This document shows, one piece after another, positions 1 to 5,800 of a stretch of DNA of 5,800 nt (the first letter of the stretch is position 1; each line of letters starts with the position of its first letter). The translations under genes were made by a program, and so were the position numbers. This stretch comes from Microbacteriaceae bacterium (GTDB taxonomy: Bacteria > Actinomycetota > Actinomycetes > Actinomycetales > Microbacteriaceae). The notes beneath the pieces were generated by a model that was given only the letters and a program-made list of their open reading frames with translations, was not told the origin of the DNA and did not search any database. Where the stretch lies: contig JAJAZI010000335.1 in assembly GCA_026785785.1 (NCBI GenBank), positions 1 to 5,800 of the forward strand, given 5' to 3'.

Positions 1-266
1 AGCATCACGACGTAGGCGTCGGAGAACGTGCGGACCTGACGACAGACCTCCACCCCGTCCAGTCCGGGCAGCCCGAGGTCGAGCACGATCACGTCGGGGT
101 CGACCTCACGGGCCTGGGTCACTGCGTGGGCGCCGTCGTGGCAGAGGGTCACCTCGAACCCACCCCGCTGCAGGTAGCTGCCCAGGAGAGCAGCCAGCTC
201 GGTCTCGTCCTCGACGACCATCGCCCGCACCCCGGACGCGGGTCGTCGGGGGATCGTGTCGCTCAT
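1..266 (-). CDS. Two-component response regulator, N-terminal receiver domain (partial, cut by left edge)
   Basis: Reading leftwards from the ATG at 266-264, 88 codons stay open to the window edge and give a receiver (REC) domain. The acidic pair is E19-D20 in the motif MVVEDE. The predicted phospho-acceptor is D63 in VLDLGLPGLDG, followed by GVEVCRQVR. The later Thr/Ser and Lys switch residues and the whole output domain lie beyond the edge. The LGLPGLDG style is usual in the OmpR/PhoB winged-helix class, but the DNA-binding domain is not visible, so the class is inferred. The known role is to accept a phosphoryl group from a partner histidine kinase and alter transcription in the cytoplasm; signal and targets cannot be read here. 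The start is moderately sure: there is no strong Shine-Dalgarno, and GTG (V13) or ATG (M16) would give a shorter leader more typical of the family. It is transcribed away from the SHOCT gene, so the two share one promoter region. Confidence 0.93.
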   Translation of the reverse strand, partial: MSDTIPRRPASGVRAMVVEDETELAALLGSYLQRGGFEVTLCHDGAHAVTQAREVDPDVIVLDLGLPGLDGVEVCRQVRTFSDAYVVM

Positions 267-329
267 GCGTCTGATCGTGACAGTCGTTCACCGTCAGCCG
301 TCGGGCTCGACCGGCCGCACGCGGCGATC

Positions 330-350
330 TTCAGAGAACCTTCACACGAT
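330..350. promoter_or_regulatory. Possible direct-repeat operator in the divergent promoter region
   Basis: The spacer between the response-regulator start and the SHOCT start (267-415) must hold the promoters of both genes. In it, TTCAGAG (330-336) and TTCACAC (341-347) repeat with an 11-bp period, that is 7-bp half-sites with a 4-bp gap. This is the usual geometry of OmpR/PhoB-family operators and resembles actinobacterial PhoP-type TCACAGC half-sites. Further TTCA words lie at 287 and 360 without the same phase. I could not pick out convincing -35/-10 boxes on either strand. Autoregulation by the adjacent regulator is an inference only. Confidence 0.25.
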
Positions 351-400
351 CGCGACTGGTTCAGCGTGGTCACCGGACCACAGTGGAGCCAACAGCGACA

Positions 401-406
401 GAGGAG
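401..406 (+). promoter_or_regulatory. Ribosome binding site of the SHOCT-domain gene
   Basis: GAGGAG lies 9 nt before the ATG at 416. It decides the start: the upstream GTG at 383, though in frame, has no comparable purine-rich site, and the repeated ATG at 437 is preceded only by coding sequence (AACGAC). Confidence 0.65.
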
Positions 407-415
407 CTGAGAACC

Positions 416-457
416 ATGATGGGTTGGGACAACGACATGATGGGTTGGTACAACGAC
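416..457 (+). repeat. 21-bp tandem duplication at the 5' end of the SHOCT gene
   Basis: Positions 416-436 and 437-457 match at 20 of 21 bases; the only difference is G at 428 versus T at 449. The units encode MMGWDND and MMGWYND, followed by a looser GIGWGGW. Each DNA unit begins ATGATG, so the duplication also copies the start codons. Confidence 0.9.
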
Positions 458-706
458 GGAATCGGTTGGGGCGGCTGGATCGCCATGACCGTGATGATGG
501 TCGCCGTCTGGGGACTCGTCATCTTCGCGGTGGTCGCGATATTCCGCAGCACCAGCATCAGGTCAACCGGACCGGCTGAGACGGCGGCGCCGCGTGATCC
601 GATGAGGACCCTCGACGAGCGCTTCGCCCGGGGCGAGATCGACGCCGAGGAGTACCACTCCCGCCAGGCGATCCTGCGCGACAGCGTGCACAACAGCGGG
701 CGCTGA
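416..706 (+). CDS. Small SHOCT-domain membrane protein
   Basis: This is a 96-residue protein in three parts. Residues 1-21 are rich in Met, Gly, Trp, Asn and Asp and include the heptads MMGWDND and MMGWYND. Residues about 22-43 form one hydrophobic membrane segment. After a Ser/Thr/Pro/Ala linker, residues about 64-88 match the SHOCT domain (short C-terminal domain): RTLDERFARGEIDAEEYHSRQAIL, with the typical L.ERFARGEI...EY...L pattern. SHOCT modules occur at the ends of many unrelated bacterial proteins and may mediate oligomerisation; no enzymatic role is expected. The Trp/Gly/Met-rich head plus one TM plus SHOCT is a common layout of small actinobacterial membrane proteins. The start is ATG 416, supported by GAGGAG; the frame could open at GTG 383. 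It is divergent from a response regulator, which suggests but does not prove shared control, and convergent with nuoN. The specific function is unknown. Confidence 0.88.
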   Translation: MMGWDNDMMGWYNDGIGWGGWIAMTVMMVAVWGLVIFAVVAIFRSTSIRSTGPAETAAPRDPMRTLDERFARGEIDAEEYHSRQAILRDSVHNSGR

Positions 707-712
707 CCGCTG
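694..712. terminator. Small GC hairpin at the convergent gene junction
   Basis: CAGCGG (694-699) pairs perfectly with CCGCTG (707-712) across a 7-nt loop that contains the SHOCT stop codon TGA (704-706). There is no T tract on either strand. The site sits between two converging genes (stops at 706 and 751), where a two-way terminator would be useful, but a 6-bp stem is also likely by chance in DNA this GC-rich. Confidence 0.28.
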
Positions 713-750
713 CGACCCCAAAGGCGCCGACCGGCTGAGGCCAACACACG

Positions 751-2181
751 TCACCCGGCCAGCGGCGCATCGAACACGCCGAGCACGGGACCGGCGGCGA
801 TCCCGATGATGAGCACCAGAGTCGCACCGACGACAGCGGCCCAAGAAGCAGACGGGCGCCGAGGTGCAGGTGCCACAACATCCGCCTGACCTCGTGCGAA
901 CATCGGCGCGAGCCAGCGGAGGTAGTAGAACAGGCTTGCGACGGTGTTGATCGCGGCGACGACGACGAGCCAGGCGAGGCCGCCGTCCCACGCGGCGGTG
1001 AAGGTCGTGAGCTTGCCGACGAACACCGCGGTCGGCGGGGTGCCGACGAGTCCGAGCAGGCTCACGACGAGAGCTCCAGCCAGCCGCGGGTGCGCTGCCG
1101 CGGCGCCACGGTAGTCCTCGATCGACCGGCGCGTCGGCAGTGCGGCGATGACCGCAAAGGCGGTGATGTTCGACGCCACGTAGCCCGCGAGGTAGAGCAG
1201 CAATGACGGCAGGGCGAGATCGGTAGTGCCCGCGACCGCGACGGGCAGCAGCAGATAGCCCACCTGGCTCACCGTCGACCAACCCAGAAGTCGCCGAACG
1301 TCGGTCTGCCAGAAGGCCGCGAGATTGCCGAGGGTCATGCTCGCCGCGGCGAGGATGGCGACGAGCAGGGGCCAGCCGACAGCGCCTGGATCAGACCCGC
1401 CGGGAAGCAGGTCGAAGAAGCGGTACGCGGCGACGAGCGCACCTAGCTTGGGAATCGACGTGAGGAACGCCGCAACCGCGGTTCCGGATGCCTGCGTCGC
1501 GTCGGGTACCCAGAAGTGGCCGGGCACCCCGCCCGCCTTGAACATGAGCCCGGCTGCGACCCCGAGGATTCCGGCGAGGACCGCCGCGGGCGGCGCGCCG
1601 CCGAGCGTTGACCGGAGTTCGAAATAGGAGGTGCTCCCGCCGATCCCGTACAGAATAGTGACGCCGAGCAGCAACGCGATGCCCATGAGCGCGCCGATCA
1701 GGTAGGTCTTGAGGGCGGCCTCGGCCGCACCGGGCGACCTGCTCATTCCGACCAGGGCATAGAGCGGAATGCTCGCGAGCAGATAGCCCGCGGCGAGCAC
1801 CAGGAGATCGTTGGCTCCCGCCATCGCCATCGCACCGAGCGCGGCAAGCATCATGAGCGAGTACGTCTCGCTCTCCCGGCGGCTCCCACCGAGTTCCGGG
1901 GCGCCCAGCACGAGTACCAGGATCGTGGCGAGCGGAATGATGATGCGCGCGGCCCCGGTCGCGACATCCACCGCGAAGCCGCCCTCGAAGATCGTCATCG
2001 CGGGGGAGGTCATACCGACCGCTGCCGCCCCGGCCGCCAGCAGCAGGGCGGCGATTGCGAGGTATCGCGTCACCACCTGCCGATCGCGGGGAAGGAACGA
2101 GCCCGCAAGCAGCACGACCACGGCGCCCACGAGAACGAATATCTCCGGCAGCAGCGCAAGGGTATCTCGTTGCATATTCAC
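751..2181 (-). CDS. nuoN: NADH-quinone oxidoreductase (complex I) subunit N, ND2-like proton-channel subunit
   Basis: This is a 476-residue, almost wholly hydrophobic protein with about 14 membrane segments, close to the usual NuoN length (E. coli 485). Family signatures are visible: EAALKTYLIGAL (154-165), FKAGGVPGHFWVPDA (214-228), FLTSIPKLG (239-247), WQTDVRRLLGWSTVSQVGYLL (291-311, typical of the proton-transporter core) and GTPPTAVFVGKL (380-391). The channel lysines are K158, K215, K245 and K390, corresponding to K158, K217, K247 and K395 of E. coli. The usual TM5 Glu (E. coli E133) is replaced by L134 in GYLLASIPLY. NuoN is one of three antiporter-like subunits thought to move protons across the cytoplasmic membrane. 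It is the last gene of the cluster, starting 7 nt after the nuoM stop. GTG at 2181 is preferred because AGG lies 10 nt upstream; ATG at 2175 is the alternative and removes two residues. Confidence 0.93.
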   Translation of the reverse strand: MNMQRDTLALLPEIFVLVGAVVVLLAGSFLPRDRQVVTRYLAIAALLLAAGAAAVGMTSPAMTIFEGGFAVDVATGAARIIIPLATILVLVLGAPELGGSRRESETYSLMMLAALGAMAMAGANDLLVLAAGYLLASIPLYALVGMSRSPGAAEAALKTYLIGALMGIALLLGVTILYGIGGSTSYFELRSTLGGAPPAAVLAGILGVAAGLMFKAGGVPGHFWVPDATQASGTAVAAFLTSIPKLGALVAAYRFFDLLPGGSDPGAVGWPLLVAILAAASMTLGNLAAFWQTDVRRLLGWSTVSQVGYLLLPVAVAGTTDLALPSLLLYLAGYVASNITAFAVIAALPTRRSIEDYRGAAAAHPRLAGALVVSLLGLVGTPPTAVFVGKLTTFTAAWDGGLAWLVVVAAINTVASLFYYLRWLAPMFARGQADVVAPAPRRPSASWAAVVGATLVLIIGIAAGPVLGVFDAPLAG

Positions 2182-2188
2182 GAAGGCG

Positions 2189-3679
2189 CTACCTGCTGAC
2201 GAGGTCGACGACGACGGATGCCGCGGGTTCGATGACATCCAGCAGAAAACGCGGCACGATCCCGATGATCACGGCCAGGAGCAGGAGCGGCGCGATCGCC
2301 AGGATCTCCCTCCGGTCGAGGTCGCGGAATCCACGGGACAGTCCCCGCGTCTCGCCCGTGAGCATCCGCTGCAGGGCACGCAGAAACAGCGCGGCCGTGA
2401 TCAGGATGCCCGGGAGGGCGAGAGCGGTCCACGGAACGGGTCCGATGCTGCCCGCGAAGATCTGAAACTCGGCGATGAAACCACTGAAACCGGGGAGCCC
2501 GAGGGAGGCGAACGCCGCGACCGCGAAGAAGGCGGCGTAGCGAGGCGCCGGGGCCGCGAGTCCGCCGTAGGAGGCGATGTCGTAGCTGCCCCTGCGGTCA
2601 TAGAGCACCCCCGCGAGGAGAAAGAGGGCGCCCGTGATCAGCCCGTGGCTCACCATCTGCACGACGGCGCCGGTGATCGCGACCTCCCTCGCCTGCGCTG
2701 CGCTGTCGCTGACGACGCCCGCGGCGCCGACCGCGAGAATCACGTAGCCCATGTGATTGACCGAGGTGTAGGCGATCATCCGTTTGACGTCGGTCTGGGC
2801 GAGTGCGACGAGTGCCCCGTAGAGCACCGAGATGATGCCGATCACGACGATGAGCCACGCCCAGTCTCGCCAGGCGTTCGGCAGCATGGGCATGGCGATG
2901 CGCACGAAACCGTAGGTGCCCATCTTGAGCATGATGCTCGCCAGCACGACCGAACCGATCGCCGGAGCATCCGTGTGGGCGGGCGGCAGCCAGGTATGGA
3001 ACGGAAAAGTCGGCGTCTTGATTGCGAGCCCGATGAAGACGGCGCCGAGCACGAGACCGCCGATGACCGGCTCGTCTCCGAAGGGCGGGGATGCCGCGAG
3101 CAGGGCCATGTCGAAGGTCTTCGCCGCCGAACCCAGGTAGAGGCCGATGAACCCGACGAGCAGCACGAGCGAGCCGAGAAAGGTGTACAGAAAGAACTTC
3201 AGCGCCGACCGGGCTGCGTTACCGTGCCCCCAACCGGCGATCACGAAGTACATGCCGACGATCGAGAGGTCGAAGAAGACGAAGAAGAGAATGAGGTCCT
3301 GCGCCGCGAAGACGCCGAGGCTCGACGTCTGGAGAAAGAGAAAGAGGGCAGCCTGCGCGCGGGGCCGGTCGGTGTGGCGGAGCGCGAAGACGGCGCAGAC
3401 GACGAAGATGAGCGCGGTGAGCGCGACGAGCGGCAGTGACAGGCCGTCGACGCCGAGGTGATAGCTGCTGCCAACGTTCGGGATCCACGGCAGCTGCTCC
3501 TCAAAGGCCAGCTTTCCCGCACCCGGATCGCGGTAGGCCAGCCACAGGCCGACCACCAGCGCAAGGTCGAGGAGCGTGACGACAAGCCAGATCCAGCGGG
3601 CTGCGGCATCCGTGATGCGGGGCACGGCGGCGAGCACGATCGCGGCGAGCACGGGGAGGAAGACGACAAGGCTGAGCAT
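2189..3679 (-). CDS. nuoM: NADH-quinone oxidoreductase (complex I) subunit M, ND4-like proton-channel subunit
   Basis: This 496-residue polytopic membrane protein has normal family length (E. coli 509). It shows LGVDGLSLPLV (75-85), GWGHGNAARSALKFFLYTFLGS (149-170), IKTPTFPFHTWLPPAHTDAP (220-239), LKMGTYGFVR (251-260), AQTDVKRMIAYTSVNHMGYV (294-313), QMVSHGLITGALFLLAG (341-357) and GLPGFSGFIAEF (394-405). Channel residues seen are K221, K252, H345 and E404, matching E. coli K234, K265, H348 and E407. The TM5 acid, normally Glu (E. coli E144), is D137 in VFFDLSIVGMYF. The protein is one of the proton-pumping subunits of the complex I membrane arm, between NuoL and NuoN. The ATG at 3679 has GAGG 6 nt upstream and follows the nuoL stop by 3 nt, so translation is probably coupled. 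The stop at 2189 is followed almost at once by nuoN. Confidence 0.97.
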   Translation of the reverse strand: MLSLVVFLPVLAAIVLAAVPRITDAAARWIWLVVTLLDLALVVGLWLAYRDPGAGKLAFEEQLPWIPNVGSSYHLGVDGLSLPLVALTALIFVVCAVFALRHTDRPRAQAALFLFLQTSSLGVFAAQDLILFFVFFDLSIVGMYFVIAGWGHGNAARSALKFFLYTFLGSLVLLVGFIGLYLGSAAKTFDMALLAASPPFGDEPVIGGLVLGAVFIGLAIKTPTFPFHTWLPPAHTDAPAIGSVVLASIMLKMGTYGFVRIAMPMLPNAWRDWAWLIVVIGIISVLYGALVALAQTDVKRMIAYTSVNHMGYVILAVGAAGVVSDSAAQAREVAITGAVVQMVSHGLITGALFLLAGVLYDRRGSYDIASYGGLAAPAPRYAAFFAVAAFASLGLPGFSGFIAEFQIFAGSIGPVPWTALALPGILITAALFLRALQRMLTGETRGLSRGFRDLDRREILAIAPLLLLAVIIGIVPRFLLDVIEPAASVVVDLVSR

Positions 3680-3682
3680 GGG

Positions 3683-5614
3683 TTACCTCACGAGAAAGAT
3701 CAGGACGAAGACGGCCGCGAGGGCGATCGCGATCTGGGCGTAGTACTGGTAGATCTGGCCGGTCTGTGGGCGCCTCGCCAGCGTGCCGAGGCGTCGCAGC
3801 TGGCGCGCGAGCCCCTCGACGGCGCCATCGACGCCCTGGTCGTCGGCGCGCGCCGCGCGCGAGCCCGCGACAGTGCCGGCTCGCGCTGTTGCCTCAACAG
3901 CGGCGTCGAGCCGGGCGTCGTCAAAGCGCCCGAGCCGACGTGCGCCGGTGACCCCGGCGCGCGCCACCCGATGCAGGCCACGGTCGAGGATGCCATCGTC
4001 GAATCTCGCGAGCGACTCACTGAGCGCGAGCGTCGGGCGAACGACGACGAGGTGCACGGCCTTCTCGAGACCCAGCCATTTCGCCGCCCAGGCGGGCTGC
4101 GGCAGACCTCGTTTGAGCCCGAACGTCACGAGGGCGAGCATCGCGAGCGCGAGCACCGCCGAACCGGCGAGCTCGAGCGTGCCCGGCGCCTTGGTGCCGG
4201 TCTCGCCCAGTATCGCCTTCAGCGGTTCGCTCACCGGCGGCAGCGCCAGGATTCCGAGCAGTGCCGCGCCGGCCGCGAGCACGATGAGCGGGACTTGTTC
4301 CCACCGGCCGATGCGCCGCGTGCCGGGCTGCTCGGCGTCGTAACCCGCTTCGGTCGTAGCATCCGCTCTCCCCCACACGATGACGAGCACCTTGCCGGAG
4401 TAGATCGCGGAGAGCGCCGCCGCGGCGAGGCCGACGATGTAGAGCACGGGGCTCGTTTCACGGGCGACGGCGAGCAGCTCGTCTTTGAGCGCCCAGAGCG
4501 ACAGCGGCGCGATACCGGCGAGCGAGAGTGCCCCCACCGTGAACAGCACGCCGAGAAGCGGCCAGCGGCGCGCGGCACCACGAAGGGCGAACAGTTGCTT
4601 GGTGCCGAGCGCGGCGAGCCACGCGCCGGCGACGAGAAAGAGCAGGGCCTTGGTGGAGGCGTGCGCGACGAGATAGCCCGCGCCGCCCGCGATCGATCCG
4701 ACCCCCGCGGCGAGCACGACGAAGCCCATTTGCGCGGCGGTCGACGCCGCGAGCAGCTGCTTGAGGTCTCGTTGCGCCACCGCAACGGCGCCGAGCAGGA
4801 GTGCGGTGAGCGCTCCGATCCACGCCACGGCATTGCCCGCCCAGCCCGTCGCCGCTAGCAGCGGCGCCACGCGGAGGAGTAGGTATCCGCCCATCGCAAC
4901 CATCGCGGCCGAGTGCAGCAGCGCACTGACCGTGCTCGGCCCCTGCATCGCGCGTGACAGCCAGGAGCTGAAGGGTAGTTGCGCGGCCTTGCCGAGGGCG
5001 GCGGCGATGATGCCGGCGGCGATGACGTCTCGCCAGGGCGAGGGCGCGGCGGACAGATTGGTAAGCGAAAGACCCGCGCCGCCCCTCAGGGCGGCGCCCG
5101 CGGCGAGGTAGAGGCCGAGATCGCCCGCCCTCGTCATCGTGAAGGCGACGAGTCCCGCCTGCACGCGCCGGTCATCCCGCCACTGGAAGCCGATCAGTGC
5201 CCAGGACATGGCCCCCATGATCTCCCACGCGAACAGCAGCGCCGGGAGCGTCGTCGCGGTCACGGTCACCGCGACGGCGGCGGCGAAGATCAGCATGAGG
5301 CCGTGAAAGCGTTCCGGCGACTTCGTTCCCTCGGCGACCGCAAAGACCAATACGAGCAGGGTCACGATCGCGACGGCGGGAAGCACCAAAGCGGAGAGCC
5401 CGTCGACAGCGAGCCCAACCGGCGCGCCGGCGATGAAGGGGATCTCGAGCGCGGGGCGAGTGACGGCAACGACCACGGCGAGCGCGGCCGTCACTGTTGC
5501 GGTCATAAGCGAGACCGGGATCGCCGCGGCGCGTGCGCGTGGTCCGGCGAGGCAGAGTACGATTCCGGATACCGCGGGCAGCAGCACGATCAGAGCGAGA
5601 GCGAGCCCGCTCAT
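3683..5614 (-). CDS. nuoL: NADH-quinone oxidoreductase (complex I) subunit L, ND5-like distal proton-channel subunit
   Basis: This 643-residue protein is somewhat longer than E. coli NuoL (613). The antiporter-like core runs to about residue 460. Visible motifs are FAWEIMGAMSWALIGF (128-143), TMTRAGDLGL (159-168), GKAAQLPFSSWLSRAMQGP (208-226), VSALLHSAAMV (229-239), AHASTKALLFL (317-327) and LWALKDELL (373-381). They supply E131, D165, K209, H234, H318, K322 and the K377-D378 pair, matching E. coli E144, D178, K229, H254, H338, K342 and K399-D400. After a membrane segment near 478-500 comes a charged region with three 26-residue repeats (537-614), then QTGQIYQYY and a final membrane segment (about 622-641). 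NuoL caps the membrane arm, and its C-terminal lateral helix contacts M and N. Several stretches (AQRDLKQLLAASTAAQ, IAPLSLWALKDE) differ from the common NuoL wording, suggesting a divergent clade. The ATG at 5614 overlaps the nuoK stop (ATGA); there is no strong Shine-Dalgarno, so coupling to nuoK is likely. Confidence 0.95.
   Translation of the reverse strand: MSGLALALIVLLPAVSGIVLCLAGPRARAAAIPVSLMTATVTAALAVVVAVTRPALEIPFIAGAPVGLAVDGLSALVLPAVAIVTLLVLVFAVAEGTKSPERFHGLMLIFAAAVAVTVTATTLPALLFAWEIMGAMSWALIGFQWRDDRRVQAGLVAFTMTRAGDLGLYLAAGAALRGGAGLSLTNLSAAPSPWRDVIAAGIIAAALGKAAQLPFSSWLSRAMQGPSTVSALLHSAAMVAMGGYLLLRVAPLLAATGWAGNAVAWIGALTALLLGAVAVAQRDLKQLLAASTAAQMGFVVLAAGVGSIAGGAGYLVAHASTKALLFLVAGAWLAALGTKQLFALRGAARRWPLLGVLFTVGALSLAGIAPLSLWALKDELLAVARETSPVLYIVGLAAAALSAIYSGKVLVIVWGRADATTEAGYDAEQPGTRRIGRWEQVPLIVLAAGAALLGILALPPVSEPLKAILGETGTKAPGTLELAGSAVLALAMLALVTFGLKRGLPQPAWAAKWLGLEKAVHLVVVRPTLALSESLARFDDGILDRGLHRVARAGVTGARRLGRFDDARLDAAVEATARAGTVAGSRAARADDQGVDGAVEGLARQLRRLGTLARRPQTGQIYQYYAQIAIALAAVFVLIFLVR
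3686..3689 (-). promoter_or_regulatory. Ribosome binding site of nuoM inside the nuoL 3' end
   Basis: On the minus strand GAGGTAACCCATG places GAGG over the last sense codons of nuoL, 6 nt before the nuoM ATG. The nuoL stop TAA lies between them. This fixes the nuoM start and suggests reinitiation by ribosomes leaving nuoL. Confidence 0.7.
3773..4006 (-). repeat. nuoL: Three tandem 26-residue repeats encoded in the nuoL 3' region
   Basis: NuoL residues 537-562, 563-588 and 589-614 begin RFDDGILD, RFDDARLD and RADDQGVD, exactly 26 residues apart. All three share R1, D3, D4, D8, A15 and R16, with Leu or Val at positions 7 and 11. Neighbouring units are identical at 11 of 26 positions. Copy 3 runs into the QTG motif found at this point in ordinary NuoL, so it is probably the ancestral unit, and copies 1 and 2 the additions. 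They lie in the linker that forms the lateral helix in known structures. Confidence 0.8.
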
Positions 5615-5800
5615 CCGGAGAGGTCCGTCGCCGAGTCGGTCATGTCTGATCCCCGAGAACGGTGTAGGAGGGTGGCGACGGCGAACCCCATCGCCATCTC
5701 CACCGTCATCGCGGCGATCACGATGAGCAGCAGCACCTGGCCGTCCGGGGCGGGCGCGAGGAACCACCAGAAGGCGCCGGCCGCGAGGATGACTCCGTTC
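5611..5800 (-). CDS. nuoK: NADH-quinone oxidoreductase (complex I) subunit K, C-terminal part (cut by right edge)
   Basis: The last 62 residues are visible, from codon 5799-5797 to the TGA at 5613-5611; the full family length is about 100. The segment holds one complete hydrophobic helix around VLLLIVIAAMTVEMAMGFAV, plus part of the one before it. It lines up with E. coli NuoK from DGQV to LHRR, including the membrane-embedded Glu (E. coli E72) in MTVEMAMG. A polar tail (RSRGSDMTDSATDLSG) follows. NuoK is an ND4L-like subunit near the quinone end of the membrane arm, whose buried glutamates form part of a proton path. The stop overlaps the nuoL start as ATGA, so K and L are translationally coupled. 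The identification rests on the C-terminal alignment and on its place just before nuoL. Confidence 0.9.
   Translation of the reverse strand, partial: NGVILAAGAFWWFLAPAPDGQVLLLIVIAAMTVEMAMGFAVATLLHRSRGSDMTDSATDLSG

Noticed and set aside
106..291. A 61-codon minus-strand open frame starting at 291
   Set aside because: It overlaps the receiver domain in another frame, and its product is Arg/Gly/Pro-rich with no motif. The frame from 266 carries the complete set of receiver motifs seen.
2182..2238. Upstream extension of nuoN to the ATG at 2238
   Set aside because: It would overlap the nuoM C-terminus by about 50 bp and add a polar Ser/Pro-rich leader (NPRHPSSSTSS) not expected for NuoN. GTG 2181 or ATG 2175 fits better.
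1811..3439. A 542-codon plus-strand open frame opposite nuoN and nuoM
   Set aside because: It runs antisense across two well-recognised membrane proteins and crosses their junction. Its product is rich in Arg, Asp, Glu and Gly with no domain I recognise, as expected of the complement of GC-rich hydrophobic codons.
3840..3865. GC-only palindromic stretch (GGCGCGCGCC and neighbours)
   Set aside because: It lies within the NuoL repeat region and is explained by runs of Arg and Ala codons; no gene end or regulatory context supports a structure there.
3458..4858. A 466-codon plus-strand open frame opposite nuoM and nuoL
   Set aside because: It has the same antisense character: highly charged, low-complexity Arg/Glu/Asp-rich, no recognisable fold, and overlapping strongly supported genes.
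5615..5767. Upstream extension of nuoL to an in-frame ATG at 5767
   Set aside because: The extension reads as Arg/Gly/Pro-rich sequence over the nuoK coding region, whose own frame is clearly NuoK. The ATG at 5614 starts a normal NuoL N-terminus and overlaps the nuoK stop.

Overview
The window is GC-rich, densely packed DNA whose codon use suggests a high-GC actinomycete. A Microbacteriaceae-like host is a guess from general feel, not a measurement. It holds two units that converge near position 706-751.

The larger unit (751-5800, all on the minus strand) is the distal end of a complex I operon in the canonical order nuoK > nuoL > nuoM > nuoN. NuoK is cut by the right edge, so only its last 62 residues are visible. 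The junctions are tight: nuoK and nuoL overlap by ATGA, nuoL and nuoM are 3 nt apart, and nuoM and nuoN are about 7 nt apart. The four products are membrane-arm subunits, and NuoL, NuoM and NuoN are the three antiporter-like proton-channel subunits. Most of the expected channel lysines, histidines and acids are present. NuoM, however, has Asp where most homologues have the TM5 Glu, NuoN has Leu there, and NuoL carries three 26-residue tandem repeats in its C-terminal lateral-helix region. This looks like a divergent clade of actinobacterial Nuo proteins, possibly the second nuo cluster without nuoEFG known from some actinomycetes. The genes that would settle this lie outside the window.

The smaller unit (1-706) is a divergent pair. 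On the minus strand is the receiver-domain end of a two-component response regulator, cut by the left edge. On the plus strand is a small one-pass membrane protein with a C-terminal SHOCT domain. They share a spacer of about 150 bp with a possible direct-repeat operator. The SHOCT gene begins with an almost perfect 21-bp tandem duplication that also duplicates its start codons. Its 3' end faces the 3' end of nuoN across 44 bp, with a small GC hairpin at the junction.

No RNA genes, CRISPR arrays or mobile elements were seen. No gene-free stretch exceeds 300 bp. Nothing here amounts to a clearly new system; the NuoL repeats and the channel-residue substitutions are the most unusual signals.
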